This document shows, piece by piece, positions 1-4,426 of a DNA stretch of 5,401 nt. Position 1 is the first letter of the stretch; each line of letters starts with the position of its first letter. Below the pieces are notes generated by a model, which did not search any database, was not told the origin of the DNA, and was given only the letters and a program-made list of their open reading frames with translations. The translations under genes and the position numbers were made by a program. This DNA is from Dehalococcoidales bacterium (GTDB lineage Bacteria; Chloroflexota; Dehalococcoidia; Dehalococcoidales; UBA5627). The DNA lies in assembly GCA_012520835.1 (NCBI GenBank), contig JAAYNN010000002.1:1-5401 (forward strand), in the 5' to 3' direction.

Positions 1-11
1 CGAATGGCATT

Positions 12-39
12 CAGATGCTTCGCTGCGCTCAGCATGACA
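12..39 (-). repeat. REP-like hairpin, copy 1 (inverted relative to copy 2)
   Basis: Read on the minus strand, this element is TGTCAT, then a nested hairpin, then CTG. The outer 5-bp stem is ATGCT (35-31) with AGCAT (19-15). Next comes a GA opposite GA internal loop (30-29 and 21-20), and then the inner heptamer GCGCAGC (28-22). That heptamer fits the GC-GNA-GC pattern known for unusually stable small DNA hairpins. It shares its arms (TGTCATnCTGA and GAAGnATCTG) with copy 2 at 52-89, in opposite orientation, with 12 AT-rich bases between them. This resembles paired REP elements that fold as single strands. No repeat-associated transposase is present here. Confidence 0.7.
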
Positions 40-51
40 ATACAATTTAAC

Positions 52-89
52 TGTCATCCTGAAGTCACAAGGGGTGACTGAAGGATCTG
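52..89 (+). repeat. REP-like hairpin, copy 2
   Basis: The outer 5-bp stem is ATCCT (56-60) with AGGAT (82-86). A GA/GA internal loop follows (61-62 opposite 80-81), then a 6-bp inner stem AGTCAC (63-68) with GTGACT (74-79), closing the loop AAGGG. Compared with copy 1 (12-39), the third base of the outer stem and its partner have both changed (G-C to C-G), so pairing is kept. The inner hairpin has been replaced by a longer one. The conserved arms with an exchanged inner hairpin indicate selection on, or copying through, a folded form. Confidence 0.7.
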
Positions 90-102
90 GGGTGGGGAGA
101 AA

Positions 103-118
103 TCCCGATAAATCGGGA
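103..118. repeat. Short perfect inverted repeat
   Basis: TCCCGAT (103-109) and ATCGGGA (112-118) are perfect complements separated by AA. With so short a loop it is more likely a protein-binding palindrome, or the scar of a larger element, than a stable RNA hairpin. It lies between copy 2 and the hairpin at 151-184 and may belong to one composite repeat element (about 52-189). Confidence 0.5.
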
Positions 119-150
119 CTACGGCAGCAGGGAGAAATAAGATTTCCGCT

Positions 151-184
151 CGCCCTGAGCGTGTCGAAGGACACGAACTCGGCG
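151..184. repeat. Bulged long hairpin repeat
   Basis: CGCC (151-154) pairs with GGCG (181-184). GAG (157-159) pairs with CTC (178-180). CGTGTC (160-165) pairs with GACACG (170-175) around the tetraloop GAAG (166-169). A 2-base bulge lies on each side, CT at 155-156 and AA at 176-177. This gives 13 pairs in 34 bases. A competing 5-bp hairpin (CGCTC 147-151 with GAGCG 157-161) uses the left arm. Modules of the form CTGAGCnTGTCGAAGG are, to my knowledge, frequent intergenic repeats in environmental bacterial genomes. The downstream TGACA (185-189) is the inverse of the TGTCA that begins copy 2 at 52. Confidence 0.65.
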
Positions 185-260
185 TGACAATCTTACTATC
201 GTTGCCAATCACGAGATACGGCAAGACTGATGAGGGATTCCACTTTTTTAATTGACACAA

Positions 261-289
261 TTGTCTTCTTCCTCATGTCGCTGTATAAT
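261..289 (+). promoter_or_regulatory. Predicted ispH promoter
   Basis: The -10 box is a perfect TATAAT at 284-289. At a 17-base spacer lies TTGTCT (261-266), a 4/6 match to the -35 consensus. A start near 296 would leave a leader of about 25 bases, enough for the ribosome site AAAAGGGA (307-314). An 8-base palindrome ACAATTGT (257-264) overlaps the -35. A perfect TTGACA at 252-257 is too far from the -10 (26 bases) to be its partner. Confidence 0.6.
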
Positions 290-320
290 CAGAAAAGACT
301 GACATTAAAAGGGAAAAGAC

Positions 321-1166
321 GTGCAAATCAAGTGTGCGGAAGGAATCGGTTTCTGTATGGGCGTCAGGCGCGCCATCGATATCGTTGAACGCGCGGCTGC
401 CGAACACGGCAGCGTGGAAACACTGGGAGCCATCGTCCACAACCAGCCGGTACTGCGCAAGCTGGCTGAAAAAGGCGTTTCGGTAGTCAAAGATATGTCA
501 GACGTCAAAGGCAAAGTGCTTGTTACCAGTTCTCACGGCGTCAGCCCGGAAGTCGCCGAAGAAATCAAGAGACGCTCCATCGAACCCATCGATACCACAT
601 GCCCCTTCGTAAAGCGTGCCCAGATTACCGCCGAGAGGTTTGCCAAAGACGGCTTTTATACTATTGTTTTCGGCGATGCCGCACACCCCGAGGTGAAAGG
701 TATATTGGGAAGGACCGGCGACAAAGGCATAGCTACTATGGATATCGAAAGCCTTTTGAAAATAGCATCTTTACCGCGCCGATTGGGGATACTCTCACAG
801 ACTACCCAGATCCCCGCCTCTTTTGCCGAATTTATTAAAAAACTGCTGGTATCGCCGCTCTTTAAAGATGCCGAACTGCGCATTGTGGATACGATTTGCC
901 ACGATATCAGGCAGAGGCAAATAAATTCGCTGGAACTGGCAAGGGGTTGCGATCTGGTACTGGTTGTCGGCGGTCACACCAGCGCCAACAGCCGCCACCT
1001 GGTCGAACTATGTGCCACTGTAACGCCGACCTATCTGGTAGAAACAGCGGATGAAATCAATCCGGAGTGGCTTAATGGGAAAAACTGCATCGGCGTCACC
1101 TCCGGCGCTTCCACCGACCAGTGCACTATCGACGAGGTAGTGGCAAGGCTGGAAGAACTGGCTTAG
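321..1166 (+). CDS. ispH: 4-hydroxy-3-methylbut-2-enyl diphosphate reductase (IspH/LytB)
   Basis: IspH catalyses the last step of the MEP isoprenoid pathway, reducing HMBPP to isopentenyl and dimethylallyl diphosphate with a [4Fe-4S] cluster in the cytoplasm. The 281-residue protein is full length for the compact bacterial type. The three cluster cysteines are C12 (GFCMGVRRAI), C94 (DTTCPFV) and C193 (DTICHD). Substrate and catalytic residues are visible at H40 (VHNQ), H72 (SSHGVSP), H122 and E124 (HPEVKG), T161 (SQTTQ), S221/N223 (TSANS) and S264 (GAST). The GTG at 321 is preferred over ATG at 357, because the later start would remove C12. The ribosome site is AAAAGGGA, about six bases upstream. 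The segment after C193 (HDIRQRQ) differs from the usual AT-containing form. Transcription appears monocistronic, from the promoter at 261-289. Function is near certain. Confidence 0.97.
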   Translation: MQIKCAEGIGFCMGVRRAIDIVERAAAEHGSVETLGAIVHNQPVLRKLAEKGVSVVKDMSDVKGKVLVTSSHGVSPEVAEEIKRRSIEPIDTTCPFVKRAQITAERFAKDGFYTIVFGDAAHPEVKGILGRTGDKGIATMDIESLLKIASLPRRLGILSQTTQIPASFAEFIKKLLVSPLFKDAELRIVDTICHDIRQRQINSLELARGCDLVLVVGGHTSANSRHLVELCATVTPTYLVETADEINPEWLNGKNCIGVTSGASTDQCTIDEVVARLEELA

Positions 1167-1187
1167 CTATGCGCAGCGCAGGGCTTC
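1167..1187 (-). repeat. 21-base copy of the permease 3' end
   Basis: Directly after the ispH stop codon, these 21 bases match the last 21 bases of the permease gene (2356-2376) at 19 positions, in the same orientation. Read on the minus strand they give EALRCA and stop, against EALRYE and stop in the real gene, in the same frame. The reading frame is closed by stops just upstream (TAA at 1196-1194), so at most a tiny remnant remains. It may be the scar of a lost FtsX-type permease gene or of a recombination event. Chance cannot be fully excluded. Confidence 0.4.
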
Positions 1188-1280
1188 AATGTATTAATAT
1201 TCACAATTCCTTATTATAAGTGCATTTTGTTTTTATTCCAAAACAACGTCAATAATATAAAAACATAGCCATCTGATATA

Positions 1281-1308
1281 TTGACAGTCACATATGATTA
1301 CATTTAAT
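1281..1308 (+). promoter_or_regulatory. Predicted promoter of the zinc-ribbon gene
   Basis: A perfect -35 TTGACA lies at 1281-1286. After a 16-base spacer comes TTTAAT (1303-1308), a 5/6 match to the -10 consensus, in an AT-rich stretch. The start would fall near 1315, which places the ATG at 1311 upstream of the transcript and supports translation from 1341. The -35 forms half of a small dyad, TGAC-A-GTCA (1282-1290). Confidence 0.6.
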
Positions 1309-1328
1309 ATATGTTAATTATATCGATC

Positions 1329-1334
1329 AGGAGG
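1329..1334 (+). promoter_or_regulatory. Ribosome binding site that fixes the start at 1341
   Basis: AGGAGG is a perfect Shine-Dalgarno core six bases before ATG 1341. The in-frame ATG at 1311 has no such site and would add ten hydrophobic/basic residues ahead of the zinc ribbon, so it is not used here. Confidence 0.9.
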
Positions 1335-1340
1335 ATAATT

Positions 1341-2216
1341 ATGGCTTATTGCCCCAATTGCGGATCTCCCATAGAAAACAATAATATGTTCTGCTCAACA
1401 TGTGGAGCAAAGGTAGTCTCCACCCCGCCTGAACCCATACCGCCAGCACCGGCACCAATGTATAGAGAACCTGTAAATAACATTCATAATCGCGCTAAAA
1501 AGAATACGATATTATATGTAATAATAGGTATTCTGGCAGCAGCACTGATAGGCCTGGGAGTTTTCTTTTTCATTGAAAGAGGCAATCTCAAAACAGATAT
1601 CTCGAATCTGGAAAGCGATGTTACGGCATTACAAATCGATCTGGCTGCAAAACAGGCAAACATTAACAGCTTGCAAACACAACTGGCCAATGAAAAAGCT
1701 GTCGCTGCCGGTTTAGAGGAAGACCTGGCAGAAGAACAGGCCAAGGTCGTTACCATTCAGGGGCAATTGGCAGATACCACTAACCAGTTAAATACATCAC
1801 GGGCTGAAGTAACGCGGTTAGAATCCGAATTGGCTGCTTCGCAATCGAAAATAGCCAATCTGGAAAGTGAACTTGCAGCCGCTATGGCAGAGGTAGCATC
1901 ATTGCAAAGCCAGCTCGTCGCAATACAGGCAAAATACCCGCTGAAAGATTTCCCTGACTACAAGACATTGTCTGATTGGCTAACAAAAAATGTTTGCGAA
2001 CCTACTTTATCATGGGAGGAATGGTATTCTAGCGCATTAAAAATGCAACTTCTTGCGGCACAAGATGGATATTACGTTTCAGCGTGCTTAGTTCCCGCGG
2101 GCATGTCAGTTGATGGGTACATATATGTCTATAATATTGCATTGGTAGGTGATACTCTATACGCATTTGACCCAGAAATTGATAAACTTTATGACTGGGG
2201 TGATTGGGGAAGATAA
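1341..2216 (+). CDS. Zinc-ribbon, membrane-anchored coiled-coil protein with transglutaminase-like C-terminal domain (putative)
   Basis: I do not recognise this 291-residue protein as a named gene. Residues 4-22 form a zinc ribbon with two CxxC pairs (C4, C7, C18, C21). Residues 29-45 are proline-rich. RAKKN (51-55) precedes one membrane helix (about 57-78), so the ribbon should be cytoplasmic and the rest outside. Residues 83-195 keep an unbroken 3-4 hydrophobic spacing over sixteen heptads, a coiled-coil stalk made of 14-residue repeats. Residues 200-291 form a compact aromatic-rich domain (DWL, ALKMQLLAAQDGYY, YNIALVGDTLYAFDPE). This resembles transglutaminase-like extracytoplasmic domains, but I see no clear Cys-His pair, so it may bind rather than cut. 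That assignment is inference. The protein may be a surface sensor, tether or scaffold. The gene is more AT-rich than its neighbours and appears monocistronic. Confidence 0.85.
   Translation: MAYCPNCGSPIENNNMFCSTCGAKVVSTPPEPIPPAPAPMYREPVNNIHNRAKKNTILYVIIGILAAALIGLGVFFFIERGNLKTDISNLESDVTALQIDLAAKQANINSLQTQLANEKAVAAGLEEDLAEEQAKVVTIQGQLADTTNQLNTSRAEVTRLESELAASQSKIANLESELAAAMAEVASLQSQLVAIQAKYPLKDFPDYKTLSDWLTKNVCEPTLSWEEWYSSALKMQLLAAQDGYYVSACLVPAGMSVDGYIYVYNIALVGDTLYAFDPEIDKLYDWGDWGR
1599..1934 (+). repeat. 14-residue (42-base) protein repeats in the coiled coil
   Basis: Residues 87-198 of the zinc-ribbon protein divide into a half unit (87-93), four 14-residue units starting at V94, I108, A122 and V136, one 7-residue half unit (150-156), and three more units starting at V157, I171 and V185. 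The consensus is [VI]xxL[QE]xxLAxxQAK. Most units have a polar or small residue at the fourth core position (K104, E118, E132, T146, S167, A181). The pattern points to growth by two-heptad duplication. The DNA copies have diverged. Confidence 0.75.
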
Positions 2217-2253
2217 TATAAGAATCGGTTATTTATAAAATACGGCCTTATGC

Positions 2254-2291
2254 AAAAAAATACAGGGAGTATAGGCATTACTCCCTGTATT
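2254..2291 (-). terminator. Intrinsic terminator of the ABC operon, possibly shared with the convergent gene
   Basis: A perfect 13-bp stem (2259-2271 with 2279-2291) closes a 7-base loop (2272-2278). On the minus strand it is followed by a run of seven T (complement of 2254-2260), a textbook terminator about 64 bases beyond the permease stop. On the plus strand it lies about 42 bases after the zinc-ribbon gene stop but is followed only by AATATT, so termination in that direction should be weaker. Confidence 0.85.
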
Positions 2292-2355
2292 AATATTATC
2301 AGATATTAAATTGGCATGTTTAATAAACAAGTATTTGTCAATCAGATTAAATGTA

Positions 2356-3627
2356 CTATTCGTAGCGCAGGGCTTCCACCGCATCCAGTTTGGCGGCACG
2401 GTTGGCCGGATATAATCCTGCAATCAGGCTGATTGCCGTAGTAACGGCAACCACCATCAGCACCAGTTGTATCGAAAACACCGACATCTCGAAAGTGGGA
2501 TAATCGCTCAGGAAGGTATAGCTGCCCACTATATTGAGAATTTTTCCGCAAAGATAACCGATACCCACACCGACTACACCGCCGATAAATCCTAAAGCAG
2601 CCCCTTCCATGGTAAACAGCAGCCGGATGGTGCCTCTGGTAGCCCCTACCGCTTTCATAACTCCGATTTCGCGCGTGCGCTCGTAAATCGACATCATCAG
2701 TGTATTGATAATGCCGATGCTGGCAACCACCAGTGCAATCACTCCGAAAGCGCTTAACCCGATTTGTATAATCGAAAAGATGCTGTTGATTTCCTTCAGG
2801 ATTTCAGCCGGAGTAATGGTGCTGAACCCTTCCGCGCGGATAGTCTCCGCCACGCTATCTATGGCAGTAACATCTCTTACCTTTACCAGCAGAGAGGTGC
2901 CCGGCTGTTCGGGAGAGTACTGTTCGGGATTGTCACGGTAATAGCGCTCCATTTCAATGGTATCGTTCATCGGGATGACGATTTGCGTGGCATTCATCGT
3001 TTTTAAAATGACACCGCATATAACGAAGCTATAGTTTGCCGTTTCGGTATTGTAGACGTTATATTTTCCAACGGTAACGGTAACTTCCTTACCGATGGCA
3101 TCTTCGGCTTTTTCCCATCCGAAAGCAGGCAGGTAATCGAAACTTATCAGGCACTCCCCGCAGGCATCTTCCTCAAAATAACCGCCGGCAACCAGCGTCA
3201 TCATCCTGACCTGATAATCCGGCCCCGAATTAATGGAAACAGAATATTTCTTTTCACTGCCCTCCGCCCTGACATATAAAGCGGAAACACCGACATTGTA
3301 ATCAACACGTTCAACGCTCTCGATTGAGAGCAGTTTTTCGATGTCATCGGCTGTAAAAGAGCGTACAATGACATCCGAAGTATCGACAATTTCATACGGC
3401 GTATCGACATAATTAAAGCTGCGATTGCTGGCATAGACCGTTAATGCATCCTGCGGCACCATCAAGCCGAACTGATCGACGATGAATTTTTGCAGGCCGG
3501 TACCGATGGATGTCATCAGTGCAATCAGAACGGCACCGATAACAATCGCCAGTATCGTTAAAAAGGTGCGGAATTTCTTGCGCCACAGGTTATAAAAAGC
3601 TGTTTTAATAACGTCAGCAAATCTCAT
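2356..3627 (-). CDS. ABC transporter permease, FtsX/MacB family
   Basis: This 423-residue membrane protein should dimerise and pair with the ATPase encoded just upstream. Order of parts: amphipathic N-terminus and first membrane helix (about 20-43); a large extracytoplasmic MacB-type core domain (about 45-283); second helix (about 286-312); the ATPase-contacting segment ERTREIGVMKAVGATR (316-331); third helix (about 336-364); fourth helix (about 383-407); and the family-typical end LYPANRAAKLDAVEALRYE. This type VII arrangement works by mechanotransmission, as in MacB and LolCDE, rather than by a channel. ATG at 3627 is chosen because GAGGA (3638-3634) lies six bases before it. TTG at 3633 overlaps the ATPase stop and has no spacing. 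The extracytoplasmic domain has an uncommon CGEC (156-159). No adaptor gene follows, since a terminator comes next. Substrate unknown. Confidence 0.93.
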   Translation of the reverse strand: MRFADVIKTAFYNLWRKKFRTFLTILAIVIGAVLIALMTSIGTGLQKFIVDQFGLMVPQDALTVYASNRSFNYVDTPYEIVDTSDVIVRSFTADDIEKLLSIESVERVDYNVGVSALYVRAEGSEKKYSVSINSGPDYQVRMMTLVAGGYFEEDACGECLISFDYLPAFGWEKAEDAIGKEVTVTVGKYNVYNTETANYSFVICGVILKTMNATQIVIPMNDTIEMERYYRDNPEQYSPEQPGTSLLVKVRDVTAIDSVAETIRAEGFSTITPAEILKEINSIFSIIQIGLSAFGVIALVVASIGIINTLMMSIYERTREIGVMKAVGATRGTIRLLFTMEGAALGFIGGVVGVGIGYLCGKILNIVGSYTFLSDYPTFEMSVFSIQLVLMVVAVTTAISLIAGLYPANRAAKLDAVEALRYE

Positions 3628-3629
3628 CT

Positions 3630-4298
3630 TCAATCCTCGACTATTTTACCGTCGCGCATCTTGATTATGCGTCCGGCAACAGCGGCAATTTCCATATTGT
3701 GAGTCACAATTATCAGCGTGATACCCTTTTCCTTATTCAACCGGGATAAAAGCTCCATGACAAGCTGGCCGTTCTTGCTGTCGAGGTTGCCGGTCGGCTC
3801 ATCAGCCAAAATTATTTTAGGTTGAGTTACCAGCGCCCTTGCGATACTGACACGCTGCCTTTCACCGCCCGAAAGCTGGTTGGGACGGTGCGATGCCCTA
3901 TCTGAAAGACCGACAGTTTCCAGTGCTTCCGCCGCTATCTTCATACGCCGGCTATATCCGATGCCGGAAAAAATGAGGGGTAAAGCCACATTTTCCGTTG
4001 CGGTATAGGTGGGATGCAGGTTGAATGCCTGGAAAACGAAGCCGATTTTTTCATTGCGGTAGCGAGAAAGCTCCCTATCGCCGGCACGACTCAAATCATG
4101 TCCGTCGACAATTACCCTGCCTGAAGTAGGCGTATCCAGTCCGCCGATAATATGCATGGTGGTCGATTTGCCGGAACCGGAAGGACCTACCAGGGCAACG
4201 AATTCGCCTTCCGTTATCTCGAGGCTGATGCCGGAAACGGCACGGACGATATCTTCACCCATACGATATTCCCTGGTAATATTTTCCAGTTTTATCAT
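3630..4298 (-). CDS. ABC transporter ATP-binding protein, LolD/MacB type
   Basis: This 222-residue cytoplasmic ATPase powers the permease encoded two bases downstream. All nucleotide-binding motifs are intact: aromatic A-loop Y11, Walker A GPSGSGKST (38-46), Q-loop Q90 (FVFQAFNL), signature LSGGERQRV (142-150), Walker B IILADEPTGNLDS (162-174) with catalytic E167, and switch H200 (VTHN). The NLDS after Walker B and FQxFNL around the Q-loop are typical of the LolD/MacB/FtsE branch (lipoprotein release, peptide or antibiotic export, cell-envelope work). The length matches stand-alone family members. Its TGA stop sits two bases before the permease ATG, so the two genes are almost surely co-translated. 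The start ATG has only a weak, distant ribosome site (AAGGA, about 14 bases upstream). The exact export role cannot be read from the sequence. Confidence 0.96.
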   Translation of the reverse strand: MIKLENITREYRMGEDIVRAVSGISLEITEGEFVALVGPSGSGKSTTMHIIGGLDTPTSGRVIVDGHDLSRAGDRELSRYRNEKIGFVFQAFNLHPTYTATENVALPLIFSGIGYSRRMKIAAEALETVGLSDRASHRPNQLSGGERQRVSIARALVTQPKIILADEPTGNLDSKNGQLVMELLSRLNKEKGITLIIVTHNMEIAAVAGRIIKMRDGKIVED

Positions 4299-4327
4299 AT
4301 AAGCACCGTCATTCCTTAATTCAATTC

Positions 4328-4356
4328 ATTATCTCATTATCATTTACAGACTACAA
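4328..4356 (-). promoter_or_regulatory. Candidate promoter of the ABC operon
   Basis: On the minus strand TTGTAG (4356-4351) and GATAAT (4333-4328, a 5/6 match to TATAAT) are separated by 17 bases. This would start transcription near 4321, about 23 bases before the ATPase ATG. A second GATAAT (4341-4336) has no better -35. The -35 match is only 3/6, so the call is tentative. Confidence 0.35.
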
Positions 4357-4376
4357 ATACAAAGCTTTAAATTTGT
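4353..4376. promoter_or_regulatory. Imperfect 24-bp dyad in the divergent promoter region (candidate operator)
   Basis: ACAAAT (4353-4358) mirrors ATTTGT (4371-4376) around the central palindrome AAAGCTTT (4361-4368). Ten of the twelve base pairs are symmetric. The two arms overlap the predicted -35 boxes of the ABC operon and of trpS. A dimeric regulator bound here could control both directions. Equally, the symmetry may only reflect two similar -35 boxes placed back to back in AT-rich DNA. Confidence 0.45.
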
Positions 4377-4401
4377 CGGAAACATGACATTGTGCTAAAC
4401 T
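4373..4401 (+). promoter_or_regulatory. Candidate trpS promoter
   Basis: TTGTCG (4373-4378) and TAAACT (4396-4401, 4/6) are separated by 17 bases. A TGC just before the -10 (4393-4395) makes it an extended -10 promoter, which tolerates weaker boxes. The start would be near 4408, leaving a leader of about 19 bases with the ribosome site AAAGGAG (4416-4422). That is too short for a T-box or leader-peptide attenuator. Confidence 0.45.
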
Positions 4402-4426
4402 TTTTTAATCATTCCAAAGGAGCATT

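Larger units (their letters stand above)
1..320. other. Gene-free leader region with repeat cluster and ispH promoter
   Basis: No open frame here has a convincing ribosome site or recognisable product. Positions 12-190 are packed with inverted repeats (12-39, 52-89, 103-118, 151-184, listed separately). Positions 191-250 show nothing I can interpret. Positions 251-320 hold the promoter and ribosome site of ispH. A minus-strand frame across 54-260 runs straight through the hairpins and is taken as non-coding. The gene upstream of position 1 is outside the window. Confidence 0.8.

Noticed and set aside
252..289. Perfect TTGACA (252-257) as the -35 of the TATAAT at 284-289
   Set aside because: The 26-base spacer is far outside the usual 15-19; TTGTCT at 261-266 gives 17.
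1190..1201. Shared 12-mer TGTATTAATATT here and at 2286-2297
   Set aside because: It is AT-only apart from one base, the second copy is part of the terminator, and its order relative to the 21-base repeat differs; chance is a sufficient explanation.
1227..1246. AT-only inverted repeat TTGTTTT/AAAACAA as an ispH terminator
   Set aside because: The stem has a single G-C pair and no following T-run, so it would be too weak; no terminator is called after ispH.
1311..1340. Upstream ATG at 1311 for the zinc-ribbon gene
   Set aside because: It overlaps the predicted promoter end, lacks a ribosome site, and the AGGAGG at 1329-1334 serves ATG 1341.
2317..2329. Palindrome TGTTTA-A-TAAACA downstream of the permease gene
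   Set aside because: Short, AT-rich and with a one-base centre; no promoter nearby, so no function can be supported.
2705..3006. Plus-strand open frames inside the permease gene
   Set aside because: They are shadows of the conserved minus-strand coding sequence and show no domain or ribosome site.
4299..4426. T-box or Trp attenuator before trpS
   Set aside because: The predicted leader is only about 19 bases, with no Trp-rich leader peptide and no specifier or antiterminator stem.
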